This document shows, one piece after another, positions 24,691 through 36,565 of a stretch of 64,000 nucleotides of DNA; the stretch's first letter is position 1; the number at the start of each line of letters is the position of its first letter. The notes beneath the pieces were generated by a model. It made no database searches. It was not told the DNA's origin and was given only the letters and a program-made list of their open reading frames with translations. The DNA comes from Paraspadella gotoi (lineage: Eukaryota; Chaetognatha): assembly GCA_051294375.1 (NCBI GenBank), contig CM119266.1, positions 1,865,554 to 1,929,553 on the forward strand, in the 5' to 3' direction. Made by a program: the position numbers and the translations under genes.

Positions 24691-24866
24691 AACCGTTCAA
24701 TGTAAGCAGTCCCTGAGCTTCGGATCAGGCTGTAACACCGTGTTACAGGCGGGTTAAGCGCCCCGTCCCTCTTAACTGCCAGACGACCACCGGGCTAGAA
24801 CCCCGGACCTTTGGGTTGGGAGGCGAATGACTTGCCTCCGGCACCAATGGCCGCTGATGAACGGTT
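24691..24866 (-). mobile_element. tRNA-like (SINE-like) element with 9-bp terminal inverted repeats
   Basis: On the minus strand, TGGTGCCGGAGG (24835-24846) resembles a Pol III A box and GGTTCTAGCCC (24793-24802) a B box about 35 bp downstream, as in a tRNA head. The 176-bp segment starts AACCGTTCA and ends with the exact complement TGAACGGTT, and contains the 19-bp near-palindrome CTGTAACACCGTGTTACAG (24730-24748). No poly-A tail or target-site duplication was seen. It could be a tRNA-derived SINE or a short non-autonomous inverted-repeat element. It does not fold as a clean functional tRNA. Confidence 0.5.
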
Positions 24867-25384
24867 GGTGGATTTTAGTCCACCATAACATGTACAATAT
24901 ACAAAAATATATATATATAAATATATATTATACAACTCCAATCAAATAGTAAATAAAGAAAGTTTTAAAAAAATAGAGGAAGGTGCCGAAAAGGCAAATG
25001 AGAAATGAGGAAAGAGAAATAAAGAAAAAAGGAAAGAAACCTGCTCCTCTAGACGCAGTTAATCACAAACAACCATTTTTTCATGACATCGTATATCAGG
25101 ATTAACTTTCGTTCGGACGCTCGTTTAGTGAGAAAAAAATTAAAGGAAGGATTTTTTGAAGACTGCAAAAGTGTATTTTGTTCAAAAATATTCATCTATG
25201 AAACTTATTTTTCATAATTTCTTTTATAAAAAGTCTCTTTAGTCAAAAAAAATCTCCGTTCACAATCTCACATTTTTTTAAAAATTCAAGTCTCGACATC
25301 ACAGATATAAAAGGCTGATTTCTGACAAATAACTTCATCATTGCAGATTTTGGCCGAATATGTGGGAGGAGGATAAAGAGGGCC

Positions 25385-25682
<298 letters not shown>

Positions 25683-25952
25683 TCCGCGTATGTTTTTTCC
25701 CCAGGTCGGGCTTCCATATTGCATGGAAACTTATTTATTCCCTGTTTCATAACGCGTCCCTAAAGATTTTGTACTCAAAATATTCTTAAAATATTTAATG
25801 CGCACGGGTTACCTCTTACTATAGCGGCGGAGATGAAAAAAAGTAAACACGCGAAAACTTTGATATTATTTTTTTAAAATCATCCATATTTCTAAGTGAT
25901 TATCATTTAATCGTGTATTGAAGCCGAAAAATATTAAACGGTGTTGTTTTAA

Positions 25953-25956
<4 letters not shown>

Positions 25957-26015
<59 letters not shown>

Positions 26016-26042
26016 ATCTTTCTATCTTTCTTTCTTTCTCTC
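25957..26042. repeat. (TTTC)n microsatellite
   Basis: About 20 TTTC units with two TATC interruptions. GC-balanced sequence at 26080-26280 has no supported exon; 26380-26660 is AAAAGA-rich. Confidence 0.95.
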
Positions 26043-26657
26043 CTCCTCATCTCTTTCCTTCTCCCTCCTCCCCTCGTCTCGCGCAAGTGAGTGGTGAATG
26101 ACAAATGCCCCGTTTGGGCTGCTTTTGGCCTCACCCGCCGATCCACCATCGTCCTTCCCCCTCAGCCCCAATCCACCCCAAACCCTCGGTTTCCAGATTC
26201 ATAGCAACCGATTTTTTTTCTCCTCGTGCAAGGCGGGCGCGCCCCCCCCCCCCGGAGTCTCTGATCCAATACATTCTTAGTCTTTTTTTTTCTAAACTAT
26301 ACTTAATTCATTTTCATATTATTTTTTATGTATCATTTTTACGTCAAATTTCGTGAAAAAAAGTGAACTTTCACGATTTGACGTCGCTCGTCGACTTGGG
26401 TGATGAGTTGGAGAAAGAAAAAACGAAACAAAACGAGAAAAAGAGAAAAAAACAAAGAGAAAACAAAGAGAAAACAGTTTCTCTGACAAAAAAAGTTTTT
26501 GCCGACGAATTTCTTTTTTCCTCGTTTCGTCTTTTCGTTTCAAACGTGAAAATGAAAAAAAAAAATTTGAGAAAAGAAAAAAGTTTTTTCTTTGATCGTG
26601 AAGACGGAAAATTAAGAAGAGAAAAGAAAAGAAAGGAAAAGGAGAAAAAAAGGAAAA

Positions 26658-26962
26658 GGAAGAATGAAGGAAAAAGAGGATTAAAGAAAGAGTAACTAAA
26701 GGAGAAAGGAAAGGATTAGAGGGAAAAAAAGCCTAAGAAGGAAGAAAAGAAAGGAATGAGGAAGTTAAAATTAAGGAGAGGATAAAGGAAGCAAAGAAAC
26801 GANNNNNNNNNNAAAAAGGAGATAAGAAAAAGAAGATAAGAGAATAGAAAGGGAAAAGAGAATTAAAAGAAAAAGAAAAGTAAATAAAAATAATCTTTAA
26901 TATCAATGGTGTAAAAAGAAACCACCGGCATATGGGCTAACTGATGAAGAAGGAAATATGGG

Positions 26963-27025
<63 letters not shown>

Positions 27026-27163
27026 GAAGGAAGAATGAAGGAAAAAGAGGATTAAAGAAAGAGTAACTAAAGGAGAAAGGAAAGGATTAGAGGAAAAAAA
27101 AAGCCTAAGAAGGAAGAAAAGAAAGGAATGAGAAAGTTAAAATTAAGGAAGCGAAGAAACGAA
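26658..27163. repeat. direct duplicate of about 140 bp flanking a 10-N gap and (GA)n tract
   Basis: 26658-26802 and 27026-27163 are nearly identical, from GGAAGAATGAAGGAAAAAG to the shared end GAAGC(A)AAGAAACGA. The first copy ends exactly at the 10-N gap (26803-26812); a (GA)n tract lies at 26963-27025. This is typical of an unresolved overlap at a gap. Confidence 0.75.
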
Positions 27164-27351
27164 AAAATACAAATGGATTAATGAATTTGTGATAAATTTA
27201 AATTCGAATTCCTGGACCGAATGAGGGTAAATCGAATTAAGATTAATAAATAAAGCGAAAGTAAAATAAAGAGAAAGCGAAAGCCTAAGAATGAGGAGGA
27301 GGAGGAGGAGGAAGAGAGAGGAACAACGATTTGCCGAACGATGATACCTAC

Positions 27352-27415
27352 AGATGATGTGCTCCATTTGGAGGATCTCTTCGGCTGCGGGGACCATTAA
27401 GTACAGACCGGGGAC
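27352..27415 (-). CDS. small internal exon of an unrecognised protein
   Basis: On the minus strand AAAATGGCAG precedes a 64-nt open exon ending at CATCATCT/GTAGGT. It reads VPGLYLMVPAAEEILQMEHI then I and one base of a split codon, with natural amino-acid balance. The donor is moderate. No adjoining exon could be assigned: the flanks are A/G-rich repeats downstream and AT-rich DNA upstream. Confidence 0.4.
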
Positions 27416-27757
27416 CTGCCATTTTAAGAGAAAGCGCAATCCTTTCGACCCGTTGGAAATAAAAGAAGAAAAAAAAAAGATTAAAAGGAATGAATTAAAT
27501 TATAAATTTATGAATTAAAAAATAAGTAAATGAACGTGGTTGATGGAGATATATATTTTTAAAAAAATATTGTAAAAAATAGTATTTTTCTGAGTTCTGA
27601 CATCGTTCTTGAAATCAAGCCGAGACTGTTAAAAGTGCTCATAGTTCAATACGGAGGGAAGTATAAACGGAATTATACCATTCACAAATTGTATTCTTCC
27701 ATTCTCAGGGGAGCGAGATTTAAAGAAAATAGAGACAGACAGACAGACCGATATATA

Positions 27758-27759
<2 letters not shown>

Positions 27760-27816
<57 letters not shown>
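27760..27816. repeat. (GA)n microsatellite
   Basis: About 28 GA units. No gene supported in 27430-28260; a minus-strand frame starting near 28027 continues into this repeat and is not called. Confidence 0.95.
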
Positions 27817-27817
<1 letters not shown>

Positions 27818-28260
27818 TTAAACGACCGAGAGATTGAGAGAGAGGGAGCAAAGAAGGACAAGGAATGATATAATAAGCAACGGAAATTGAGCCAAAACAA
27901 ACAAACACACGAGTCTGGGCTTCGTTGACAGAAAGCCGGGTTTCCGGGTTTCCCTTTTTTCCCTTTGGGGTTTCGACTCGTGGCTGCTTTTCATATCCTC
28001 ACATCCGTCTGTCGTTTTTTTTTTCATCCGTACGGTCGAACATTTATCTATATTTCTTTCTTACTATAAACAAAATCTTGAAGAGATTAATTTTTTAAGT
28101 ATTTTAACTATCTTTTCAAACGCATTGCATTTTAATTATTTTGTACTTCACTCTTGTACAAAGATGGTACGAACATTGTACAATGTACGAGATAAAGGGA
28201 CCCTCTCTGTTTTCTCCCTTAACTGTCCGTCTCTCCGGTTCTTATGTATCCAAACTCGGG

Positions 28261-28297
28261 TCCATCCATCCATCCATCCATCCATCCATCCATCCCT
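28261..28297. repeat. (CATC)n microsatellite
   Basis: Nine tandem CATC units. Confidence 0.95.
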
Positions 28298-28741
28298 CCT
28301 AAGGCAAACAACTCTTAAAATCGGCCTCGCTGGTCATTGGTCATTTGGTGACCAAACGAGGAGGTCATTCTAGGTCGATGACTTTGTTTTCGCGGTTCAT
28401 TTCCTCTCAGCGCGAATACTTATCGAGTCTGTTTATCCATGTCGTGTGATAAGTGGTGATAAGTGATAAGTGATATGTTGACACCGTGATGGTAACGGGG
28501 AAGGAAGGTTGTCAGTGATGTCAGAGATTCGTGATATACGTTTATATCGTTGAACCAACGTGTTTCGGTCGCGGGTCATTTATTCGGAATTTCGAGTCTA
28601 ATCAAGTTTTGGGTTTTAGTTGTGGTTCCGCGTCATTTGCGGTTGGTCATTGCAATTGAAGTTGGTCGTTGCTGTTGGTCAGTGGACGCGAATCATTTAC
28701 TTTATTGCTGTTGGAAAGTGGAAATGTATTTCCCTGGTCAG

Positions 28742-28789
28742 TGAATTCGTGGGAATCGGACAGACGGATAGACCAGAGGCGATCAGGGG
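28742..28789 (+). CDS. possible 48-nt micro-exon
   Basis: Lies between TTTCCCTGGTCAG and a strong donor GGGG/GTGAGTTA. One frame is open and reads EFVGIGQTDRPEAIR. Too short to judge by composition; support is from both splice sites only. Confidence 0.25.
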
Positions 28790-28882
28790 GTGAGTTATCA
28801 CCACAAACGGGACAACAATGATTTTACTCATGGATTCGTTAATCTAAGGCAAAATTGTGACTCGTTGCGGTGAAGTTAGATC

Positions 28883-29015
28883 ACCGGAGTTACGTTCGTT
28901 AACCGGAATTTCGTTCGTTAACCGGAATTATGTTCGTTAACCGGAATTACGTTCGTTAACCGGAATTTCGTTCGTTAACCGAAATTTCGTTCGTTAACCG
29001 GAATTTCGTTCGTTA
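28883..29015. repeat. 19-bp tandem array, 7 copies
   Basis: Unit ACCGGAATTTCGTTCGTTA, seven copies in exact register with a few substitutions. 29016-30600 is AT-rich; no coding stretch with splice sites was seen. Confidence 0.95.
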
Positions 29016-30619
29016 ACTTCTTGTTGCTGTTTTTTCATCTAAGCTATTATTGTCGAATTTGCTAATGTAACAATTTCGCCCATTGAATTGCTGACTCAAT
29101 GTTCAATTTCTGATATAACTTAGCCAAAAATGAAATGAATGATCGAGTTGGTTTGTGTTGAATCTTCCCCCATTTGTGAGTAAAAATTTATCAGTGAGAC
29201 AAAAAATAAATCGCGGTAAGCCATATATATGAAAGTCAAAATTATTTTTAAAAAAATTAGTAGATTTTAGAAAAACTCAAGGGTTTCAAAATCTTTATTA
29301 ATTCTCTTATTAATAATTCTCTTATGTTAGCCACCTCCCACTCTCTGTTAGAAAAATTATAAGTAAAAAAAAAATAGCTACCACAATTTCAAATTAGAGT
29401 ATTATTGACAATTTTATGGGACAAAAACTCCTTATTTCTATTTCCTCATGTAAGCTCATAGTAATTAACAGCTTAAAACTTTTTTTCATACAAGTAGTTT
29501 TAGAAAAGGGTATTCAATTCAACTTCAAAATAGGCCAAAATGGAGTACAAATTCAGAAGGCTAAGCTCCTGCCGATTCTAAAATGTATTCACTTTAAACA
29601 TTTGATGCATTCTACGCCATTTTATATCGGTTTTAATTATAATATAAAATAAAAGAAACCTATCTGAAAAGGTTTGCAGGTCAAACGAAAAAGCCAATCC
29701 ATCTGATATTTTTTATGAATTTTTTATTAGTAAATTAGAAAAATGTAATAGAGAGACATTTTTAAATTTCAACTTGTATCATTGAAAATGAAACATTTTT
29801 AAACTTTAACCATGAATTCTTCATAACTGGAAGCGTTTATCAAAATGTCTCTCTATTACATTTTTAACAAATGTTTTTAAGATTGCTAATCAAATTTTTA
29901 AATCAATATTATTGGCAGTCGTTTAGGCTGCAAACTCTTCAAATTCAGTATAGATTCACTGTAGCTCAAATTTCTTTACCATCTATTTAAACTGAAGATT
30001 TTGTTCATAGACTGGAAAACCAACAGAGTAACAAGATTAATTGTTTAATTCTCCCTTCTAAATTATCCCTTACCGTGTTTTAACTTCTTACCTAGAATTT
30101 TTTAACAAATCAGATTGAAAAACTAATCTTTAAAAAATGTGCTTACCCATTTAACTTAACAATTTTGGTTATTTACCGATTTAAAAAAATGATTGAAAAA
30201 CAGAATGTTTACATATAAATAAAAACTTCTTTTTTTTGTGATTACTGATGACTATAATGTATTTCTCGATGTATTAGCTCTAATACATCAAATATTACGC
30301 ATTGTTATGCTGAATGACCTTTCCTCTTAAAAATAAAACAGAATTCGCGACTCTTAACGGAATTTTGTCGTCAGATTCATTAAGCCCTTTTTTCGCGAGA
30401 CAGTAAACCCGACGTCCCTCGAGATATCGCGAGACCGAGACGGCGGCAGATGACTTTGCTATCTCTTCCCTCCGCTTTGTCTTAATTAATCGTCTTCTTT
30501 CGTTTTCAATTTTCAACTGAAATTCTGCCAAGATTTTTATTTCCTTTCAAACTAGATTGAGCCTTTTTTTTCTCAGACAATGAAAAGGTCTAGATCCATC
30601 TGGCACCCCTTTTCATTTC

Positions 30620-30624
30620 TCTCT

Positions 30625-30662
<38 letters not shown>

Positions 30663-30867
30663 TCTCTCTCTCTCTCTCTCTCTCTCTTCTCATCTTTCAA
30701 TACCCAGGGGGCCGCTGGGCTCAACTGGGCCAGGCTTTTCTATCAAAGCAGTTAATGGGAAATTAGCGCGGAATTGACCAACGGTCTGAGCTGATGATAA
30801 CCAATGGAAAATTCATGAGACATCCTTGGTCTTGGTCTCTTTCTTCTCCTCTCTCCTCTCTCTCTTC

Positions 30868-30923
<56 letters not shown>

Positions 30924-31140
30924 TCTCTCTCTCTTACTTTTTTTCGCTTTCTTCTCCTTCCATATTTTACACTAATTTTGTCTCAATTTTTACAGTTTGA
31001 CAGTTTGTACGCATTTTAAGCAGGCTTATTTCCTCTCTCTCTTTCTCTCTCTCTCCTCTCCTCTCTCTCTCCTCTTCTCCTCTCTCTCTTCTCTCCTCTC
31101 TTCCGTCGTCTAACTCCCGGGTCTGTCCCGGCTCTCCTCT
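30620..31140. repeat. (CT)n-rich stretch
   Basis: CT tracts at 30622-30693, 30845-30942 and 31033-31145. The intervening GC-balanced segment (30700-30830) shows no supported exon. 31150-31970 is AT-rich with nothing recognised. Confidence 0.9.
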
Positions 31141-32010
31141 CTCTCTCTTTCCAACATTAAAACGTTAGTTTCTTACTTCAATATGCGAGCGCGATTAGTT
31201 TGAAAAATCGTGCTGCATAAACGACCGGAGGTTTTTATGCAATTTATTAATAAAATCTGAATATTTTTTATTTTTTCTGAGCGTTGAAGATTAACTGAAA
31301 TGAAAACAAAAAATGAAGAGAGAGCGAGAAACCTTTATCATCTTAAAGAGAGGAAAAACTTTCACCACTATAAAATTAAAATTGTGCTAAAACTCGGAAC
31401 TATTGAATATTTAACCCATTTTTTCATTGCATTTGTGTGTCTTTTTCATAGTGTTTTTGAGCTGACTCAAAAAAAGAACAAAAAATAGTCCCCCAAAATT
31501 TTAAAATCCGTGAAATTTCCCGCTGAGAAAAAAGATGCGAAAAAGAAAAGTTGTAAATCAACCGAAAAAAAAAATTACATTTCGCCCCACGAATCCGAAC
31601 TGTTCCCTTTTTTCTGTCGTTTTTACTGTTTTTGTTTTTTTGTTGTTGTTTTTTTTTAGACTTTATTTCTTTTGGTTTCGCCCGCCGATTCTTCCTTCGG
31701 GTCCCTTCTGGTCTTTCCTTCTCGCTCCCGGTCTTTCTTGATCTTTTTGGTCTTTCCCCGGGGTCTCGCACCCTTTCTCGAGTTCTATACAAATAATGAA
31801 ACTGATAATAATTGTGTTCGTAACTTGTCATATGTCGTAATTCGCTAATACGAATAGGGCCTAGTGATCTTTATTACATAAGCAGTAGTGTTTTTTTTTC
31901 TGGTAAGAAAAGATATTGATTGAAGTATGAATGAAAATGCTTTAATGATATATTATGATTAATTATGTCTTGAAAGATTGAATATGGAAAAAGAAGTATT
32001 ATCGATGGAG

Positions 32011-32031
32011 CGAGAGAGAGAGAGAGAGAGC

Positions 32032-32066
<35 letters not shown>

Positions 32067-32070
32067 AGAA
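32011..32070. repeat. (GA)n microsatellite
   Basis: Interrupted GA tract. Confidence 0.9.
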
Positions 32071-32562
32071 TTGTCACTAGTCATATATAAAAAAAACTGT
32101 GCAAATACCTGTAAGCATACTAAGAAAGAATATTTAATTATGGTGCCTCCTTGCAGGATCTGGTTCCATAGTTTTTTCCCGCCAAAGGCAAAGATATTTT
32201 CTTTTTTATTTTTTCTTTTTTTTTTGAAAAAGAAAAAAAAAATTTGAGTTCGACGTCTGAAGAAGAAGTTTGAGATGGGAGGCGAGATAATGGTGGTGCT
32301 TTGGTGGGCGGGTGGTGAAAGGGGTGGTGAAAGGGCTGGGGATTGGGTGGAGATAGAAAGAGCGGTGACGTCAACAGGTTGTTTCTTTTTTTGGAAAGAA
32401 AAAAAAAATCGAATTAAGCATGCGCACTTAATTTATACATTATATTATATTTTTTAGTTTACTTTAAATATTTAATATTATATTACCATTTATCAAACTT
32501 GACTCATCCGTTACTATCGTAATTTTATTTATTAAAACCGTAACGGGTAAAAACCGTTCATA

Positions 32563-32709
32563 ATGTTACTAAAAAAAAACCCCAAGTTGAACGGAATTTC
32601 TAAAAGGCGTCATCGCAAGAGCGCTGGACGGAGAAAAGGGGAAAACAACAACAACAACGACAAGGACGGTGGAACGAGCGCTTGGATGAACAATTTCGAG
32701 TTAAGCTAA
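32563..32709 (+). CDS. small ORF, 48 aa, basic and Asn-rich
   Basis: ATG to TAA, starting MLLKKNPKLNGISKRRHRKS, followed by a basic patch, an NNNNN run from (AAC)n and the end AWMNNFELS. The basic clusters could be a nuclear-targeting signal. Part of the frame is microsatellite-derived and chance is not excluded. No family recognised. Confidence 0.25.
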   Translation: MLLKKNPKLNGISKRRHRKSAGRRKGENNNNNDKDGGTSAWMNNFELS

Positions 32710-32729
32710 AAAAGATTAAAAGATACAAG

Positions 32730-32930
32730 GGAGAAGAAAAGAGAAGATAGGGAGGAGAAAAGAGAGAAAAGTGAGGAGAAGAAAAGAGAAGATAGGGAGG
32801 AGAAAAGAGAGGAAAGTGAGGAGAAGAAAAGAGAAGATAGGGAGGAGAAAAGAGAGGAAAGTGAGGAGAAGAAAAGAGAAGATAGGGAGGAGAAAAGAGA
32901 GGAAAGTGAGGAGAAGAAAAGAGAAGAAAA
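32730..32930. repeat. 45-bp minisatellite, about 4.5 copies
   Basis: Purine-only unit beginning GTGAGGAGAAGAAAAGAGAA, with a strict 45-bp period (units at 32771, 32816, 32861). It translates as a 15-residue Arg/Lys/Glu repeat. Purine-rich DNA continues to 33115. Confidence 0.9.
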
Positions 32931-33131
32931 GAGAAGTGAAAAAAATTAGAAAGAGAAAAGTAAGGAGAAAGAAGAAAGCAAGAAGGAGAGAGGAGAGAGG
33001 AGAGAGGAGAGGAGAGAACAAGAGGGATAAAAGTAAGTACGGAGAGAGAAGAGTTTAGAGAAAGAGGGGAGAAATGGAGAGATGGAGAGATGGAGAGAGA
33101 GAGAGAGAGGGAGTCACGTTGAAAGTGGAAA

Positions 33132-33209
33132 ATGTCTGCTTTACATCCTCTGGTTCGCATCTTCCTCATCTTCTTATCTCTTTGTTCTCCCAGTTTTTTT
33201 GCATCATAA
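33132..33209 (+). CDS. tiny ORF resembling a signal peptide
   Basis: ATG to TAA, 25 codons, starting MSALHPLVRIFLIFLSLCSP: a short basic start, a hydrophobic core and small residues at the end, as in secretory signals. There is no donor or continuing exon, so it may be chance in T-rich DNA. Confidence 0.15.
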   Translation: MSALHPLVRIFLIFLSLCSPSFFAS

Positions 33210-33402
33210 ATCACGGATTTCCTTAATGGGGGAATACTCTCGCGAAAGAGGGGGAGTGGGAGAGAGAGAGAGGGAGAGAGAAAGAGAGAGAGTAGAAAGG
33301 AAAGGAGAAATGATTCAAAAGATATTAATTTTAAGCCTCCTTTTTCCAGACGAAAGTTTAGAATAAAAAAATGAAGGAGTTGTTTGCTGAAACGCGCTGA
33401 GA

Positions 33403-33434
33403 TGAGAGAGAGAGAGAAGAGAGATAGAGAGAGA

Positions 33435-33476
<42 letters not shown>
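33403..33476. repeat. (GA)n microsatellite
   Basis: GA tract with a few AA interruptions; a smaller one lies at 33258-33292. 33540-34240 is mixed AT-rich DNA without a supported gene. Confidence 0.9.
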
Positions 33477-33477
<1 letters not shown>

Positions 33478-34251
33478 TCCGCATCGTGGAAACAATTTTC
33501 TGATAAACAACTCAACCATGAGAAAGTAAATTAGTCTACAGCGCGCAAGAGTGTAGCAGAGAAAGATAAATCCACAGATAACGGATCCTCAGTAGATAAT
33601 ATGTTTATTTTTTTTGTTGAAAAAATATCGTCTGACCGAACGGTAATTGTGATTCAAGAGTAAAAATGATAAAACTCCCAATCAACATGATTGAAAGATT
33701 GCAGGTTCCTTTCTCTTGCATGAAGAACGGAGACTTTTACCCACCCCAGCCTGTCCAAAGACTGTCAAGTGGCTAATTTATTGAATGAATTGATTATTCT
33801 TTTATTGGGTGTACCAATTTCAAAATCTCCAGATCAGTCCGATTCCGTTTTCAACGCGATTATTACCTAATTAATTAGTGATTAGTGATTCACAACATTG
33901 ATCCGTCTCCCCGACTGAGATTTCGATCAACGATTAATGTCAAGGACCTGATCAAATCCTTCACATTTCACGGAGCCGGTGAGTTCACTCAAGTTCAAGG
34001 AGATTCGCTTATCGTTTAATGACCCGGTCTCCATTGGATCCAGCACAGTTTGCCTTCTTTTTTCTTTTCGACCCAAAAATACCTTTTCCCTTCGGTTCTA
34101 CTCTCACATTTGTTTCGTGTATTCTCCTCACACTTAAAGCTGACTACTATTACCATATTAATTTCTTCTTCACTTAGTTTGGTCAACGTCCAAAATATCA
34201 CCGAATTTTAATGACCATAGTTATACCTATTTCCTATTTCCTATTTCAATT

Positions 34252-34485
34252 TCGCTTCCAACTCACACTTCTTCGACCACTCTCGCTTCCCATTTTCGCT
34301 TCCAACTCCCACTTCTTCGACCACTCTCGCTTCCCATTTTCGCTTCCAACTCCCACTTCTTCGACCACTCTCGCTTCCCATTTTCGCTTCCAACTCCCAC
34401 TTCTTCGACCACTCTCGCTTCCCATTTTCGCTTCCAACTCCCACTTCTTCGACCACTCTCGCTTCCCATTTTCGCTTCCAACTCC
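34252..34485. repeat. 44-bp minisatellite, 5 copies plus partial
   Basis: Unit TCGCTTCCAACTCCCACTTC then TTCGACCACTCTCGCTTCCCATTT, exact 44-bp spacing (34252 to 34472). The open frames over it, with a 44-residue period, are repeat translations. Confidence 0.95.
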
Positions 34486-34590
34486 AGCTTCCGGTTCCAC
34501 GCCCACTTCCGCCAGCACTTCCGGCTTTATCGCCAACTACTCTTTTTTTTTAAGCTTAAAGTCTCCGACGTGGCGGAGGGAGAAGGGGAG

Positions 34591-35482
34591 NNNNNNNNNN
34601 NNNNNNNNNNNNNNNNNNNNNNNNNNNNNNNNNNNNNNNNNNNNNNNNNNNNNNNNNNNNNNNNNNNNNNNNNNNNNNNNNNNNNNNNNNNNNNNNNNNN
34701 NNNNNNNNNNNNNNNNNNNNNNNNNNNNNNNNNNNNNNNNNNNNNNNNNNNNNNNNNNNNNNNNNNNNNNNNNNNNNNNNNNNNNNNNNNNNNNNNNNNN
34801 NNNNNNNNNNNNNNNNNNNNNNNNNNNNNNNNNNNNNNNNNNNNNNNNNNNNNNNNNNNNNNNNNNNNNNNNNNNNNNNNNNNNNNNNNNNNNNNNNNNN
34901 NNNNNNNNNNNNNNNNNNNNNNNNNNNNNNNNNNNNNNNNNNNNNNNNNNNNNNNNNNNNNNNNNNNNNNNNNNNNNNNNNNNNNNNNNNNNNNNNNNNN
35001 NNNNNNNNNNNNNNNNNNNNNNNNNNNNNNNNNNNNNNNNNNNNNNNNNNNNNNNNNNNNNNNNNNNNNNNNNNNNNNNNNNNNNNNNNNNNNNNNNNNN
35101 NNNNNNNNNNNNNNNNNNNNNNNNNNNNNNNNNNNNNNNNNNNNNNNNNNNNNNNNNNNNNNNNNNNNNNNNNNNNNNNNNNNNNNNNNNNNNNNNNNNN
35201 NNNNNNNNNNNNNNNNNNNNNNNNNNNNNNNNNNNNNNNNNNNNNNNNNNNNNNNNNNNNNNNNNNNNNNNNNNNNNNNNNNNNNNNNNNNNNNNNNNNN
35301 NNNNNNNNNNNNNNNNNNNNNNNNNNNNNNNNNNNNNNNNNNNNNNNNNNNNNNNNNNNNNNNNNNNNNNNNNNNNNNNNNNNNNNNNNNNNNNNNNNNN
35401 NNNNNNNNNNNNNNNNNNNNNNNNNNNNNNNNNNNNNNNNNNNNNNNNNNNNNNNNNNNNNNNNNNNNNNNNNNNNNNNNNN
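34591..35482. other. assembly gap (892 N)
   Basis: Both flanks are GGAGAAGGGGAG-type purine repeats, so the gap probably lies in such a repeat. 35620-36350 afterwards is AT-rich, with C runs at 35980-36000 and no supported gene. Confidence 0.95.
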
Positions 35483-36360
35483 GAAAGGGAGAGGGGAAGA
35501 GGAAGAGAGGGAGAGAAGGAGAAGAAAACTGAAAGAGCGAGATAGAGAGAGGGAGAAGATTAAAGACAGAGAGCGAGCGGTTGGGGAACGAATTCTAGGG
35601 CGAGAAATAAATAGACGCCGAGTCTTTTTTTTTCCTTTTAAGCAAAAAGGTCACACGTTCGATCCCTCCCTGCCCAACGGTTATCTACTTTCGTTATTAA
35701 TGAGAGTAACGGAGGCAAAGGAATTTGCCAATGGATTTTCAAGGTAAAGACGATATCAATGTAGAATGTATAATTGTATAAGTATATCATATTTAAAGAT
35801 AAACTATTTTCTTTTCATCAAAAACTCTGTTTATCTCGATTAGTCTTTTGTGTATTCGAAGAAAAAATCTTAATAAATATTTCGCGAGAAAAAAAAATAT
35901 ACGTATACATTTGCTAAATTTTAACGTCCAACAAATAAATATAAATATTTACATATGTAGACCTTAGGGACGTCGTCTAAATCCCCCCACCCCCCCAAAA
36001 AAAACCCCATTATATTCTTTTTTCCTCCAGAAACAAAAGCGCATCGAAAACCGAATTCCCAATCTCACAGCCTCTCCCCCCAGTCACCCCCTCTTTCCCT
36101 CTTTCTCTCCACCATCGCCGCACGCCAGAAAAAAAAAACTAGTGCCTTCATTGAGGATTCGGGTTCCATGGTGCAATGAGGCCAAATTACCCAATTCTGG
36201 GGTTTTTTTCTTTTTCTTTTCATTTATATCAGACGCGAGTTGAGCCTCGTCCTGAGCTCTTCGTGTTTGGAACGAGAGAAATAATACTTTACAAAAAACT
36301 TATTCTTTATATCATTTATACATTTATATTTAAGTATGAGAAACGAATTAAGTGACCGAT

Positions 36361-36529
36361 TTATATGCCAAACATTATTGAAGCCATGCCTCCATCGTCC
36401 ATGCTCATATAGTTTTCAACCATGATACCCTGCCCCCTATCTTTTTTTATCCCACCTCATTATCGAGTCAAAATTGGCCATTTTTTCGACTGGCCCAACT
36501 TGAGCCCATGTCCCTCGATTGGGGCGGCG

Positions 36530-36565
<36 letters not shown>

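Noticed and set aside
28883-29015. Regular 19-bp array as a possible CRISPR
   Set aside because: Head-to-tail repeats with no spacers, in a eukaryotic context. The 17-, 31- and 41-bp arrays fail for the same reason.
34211-35545. 444-codon open frame
   Set aside because: Made of a 44-bp minisatellite followed by 892 N; no evidence of coding sequence.
35645-35690. B-box-like GTTCGATCC with tRNA-like flank
   Set aside because: No matching A box at the right distance; too little to call a SINE.
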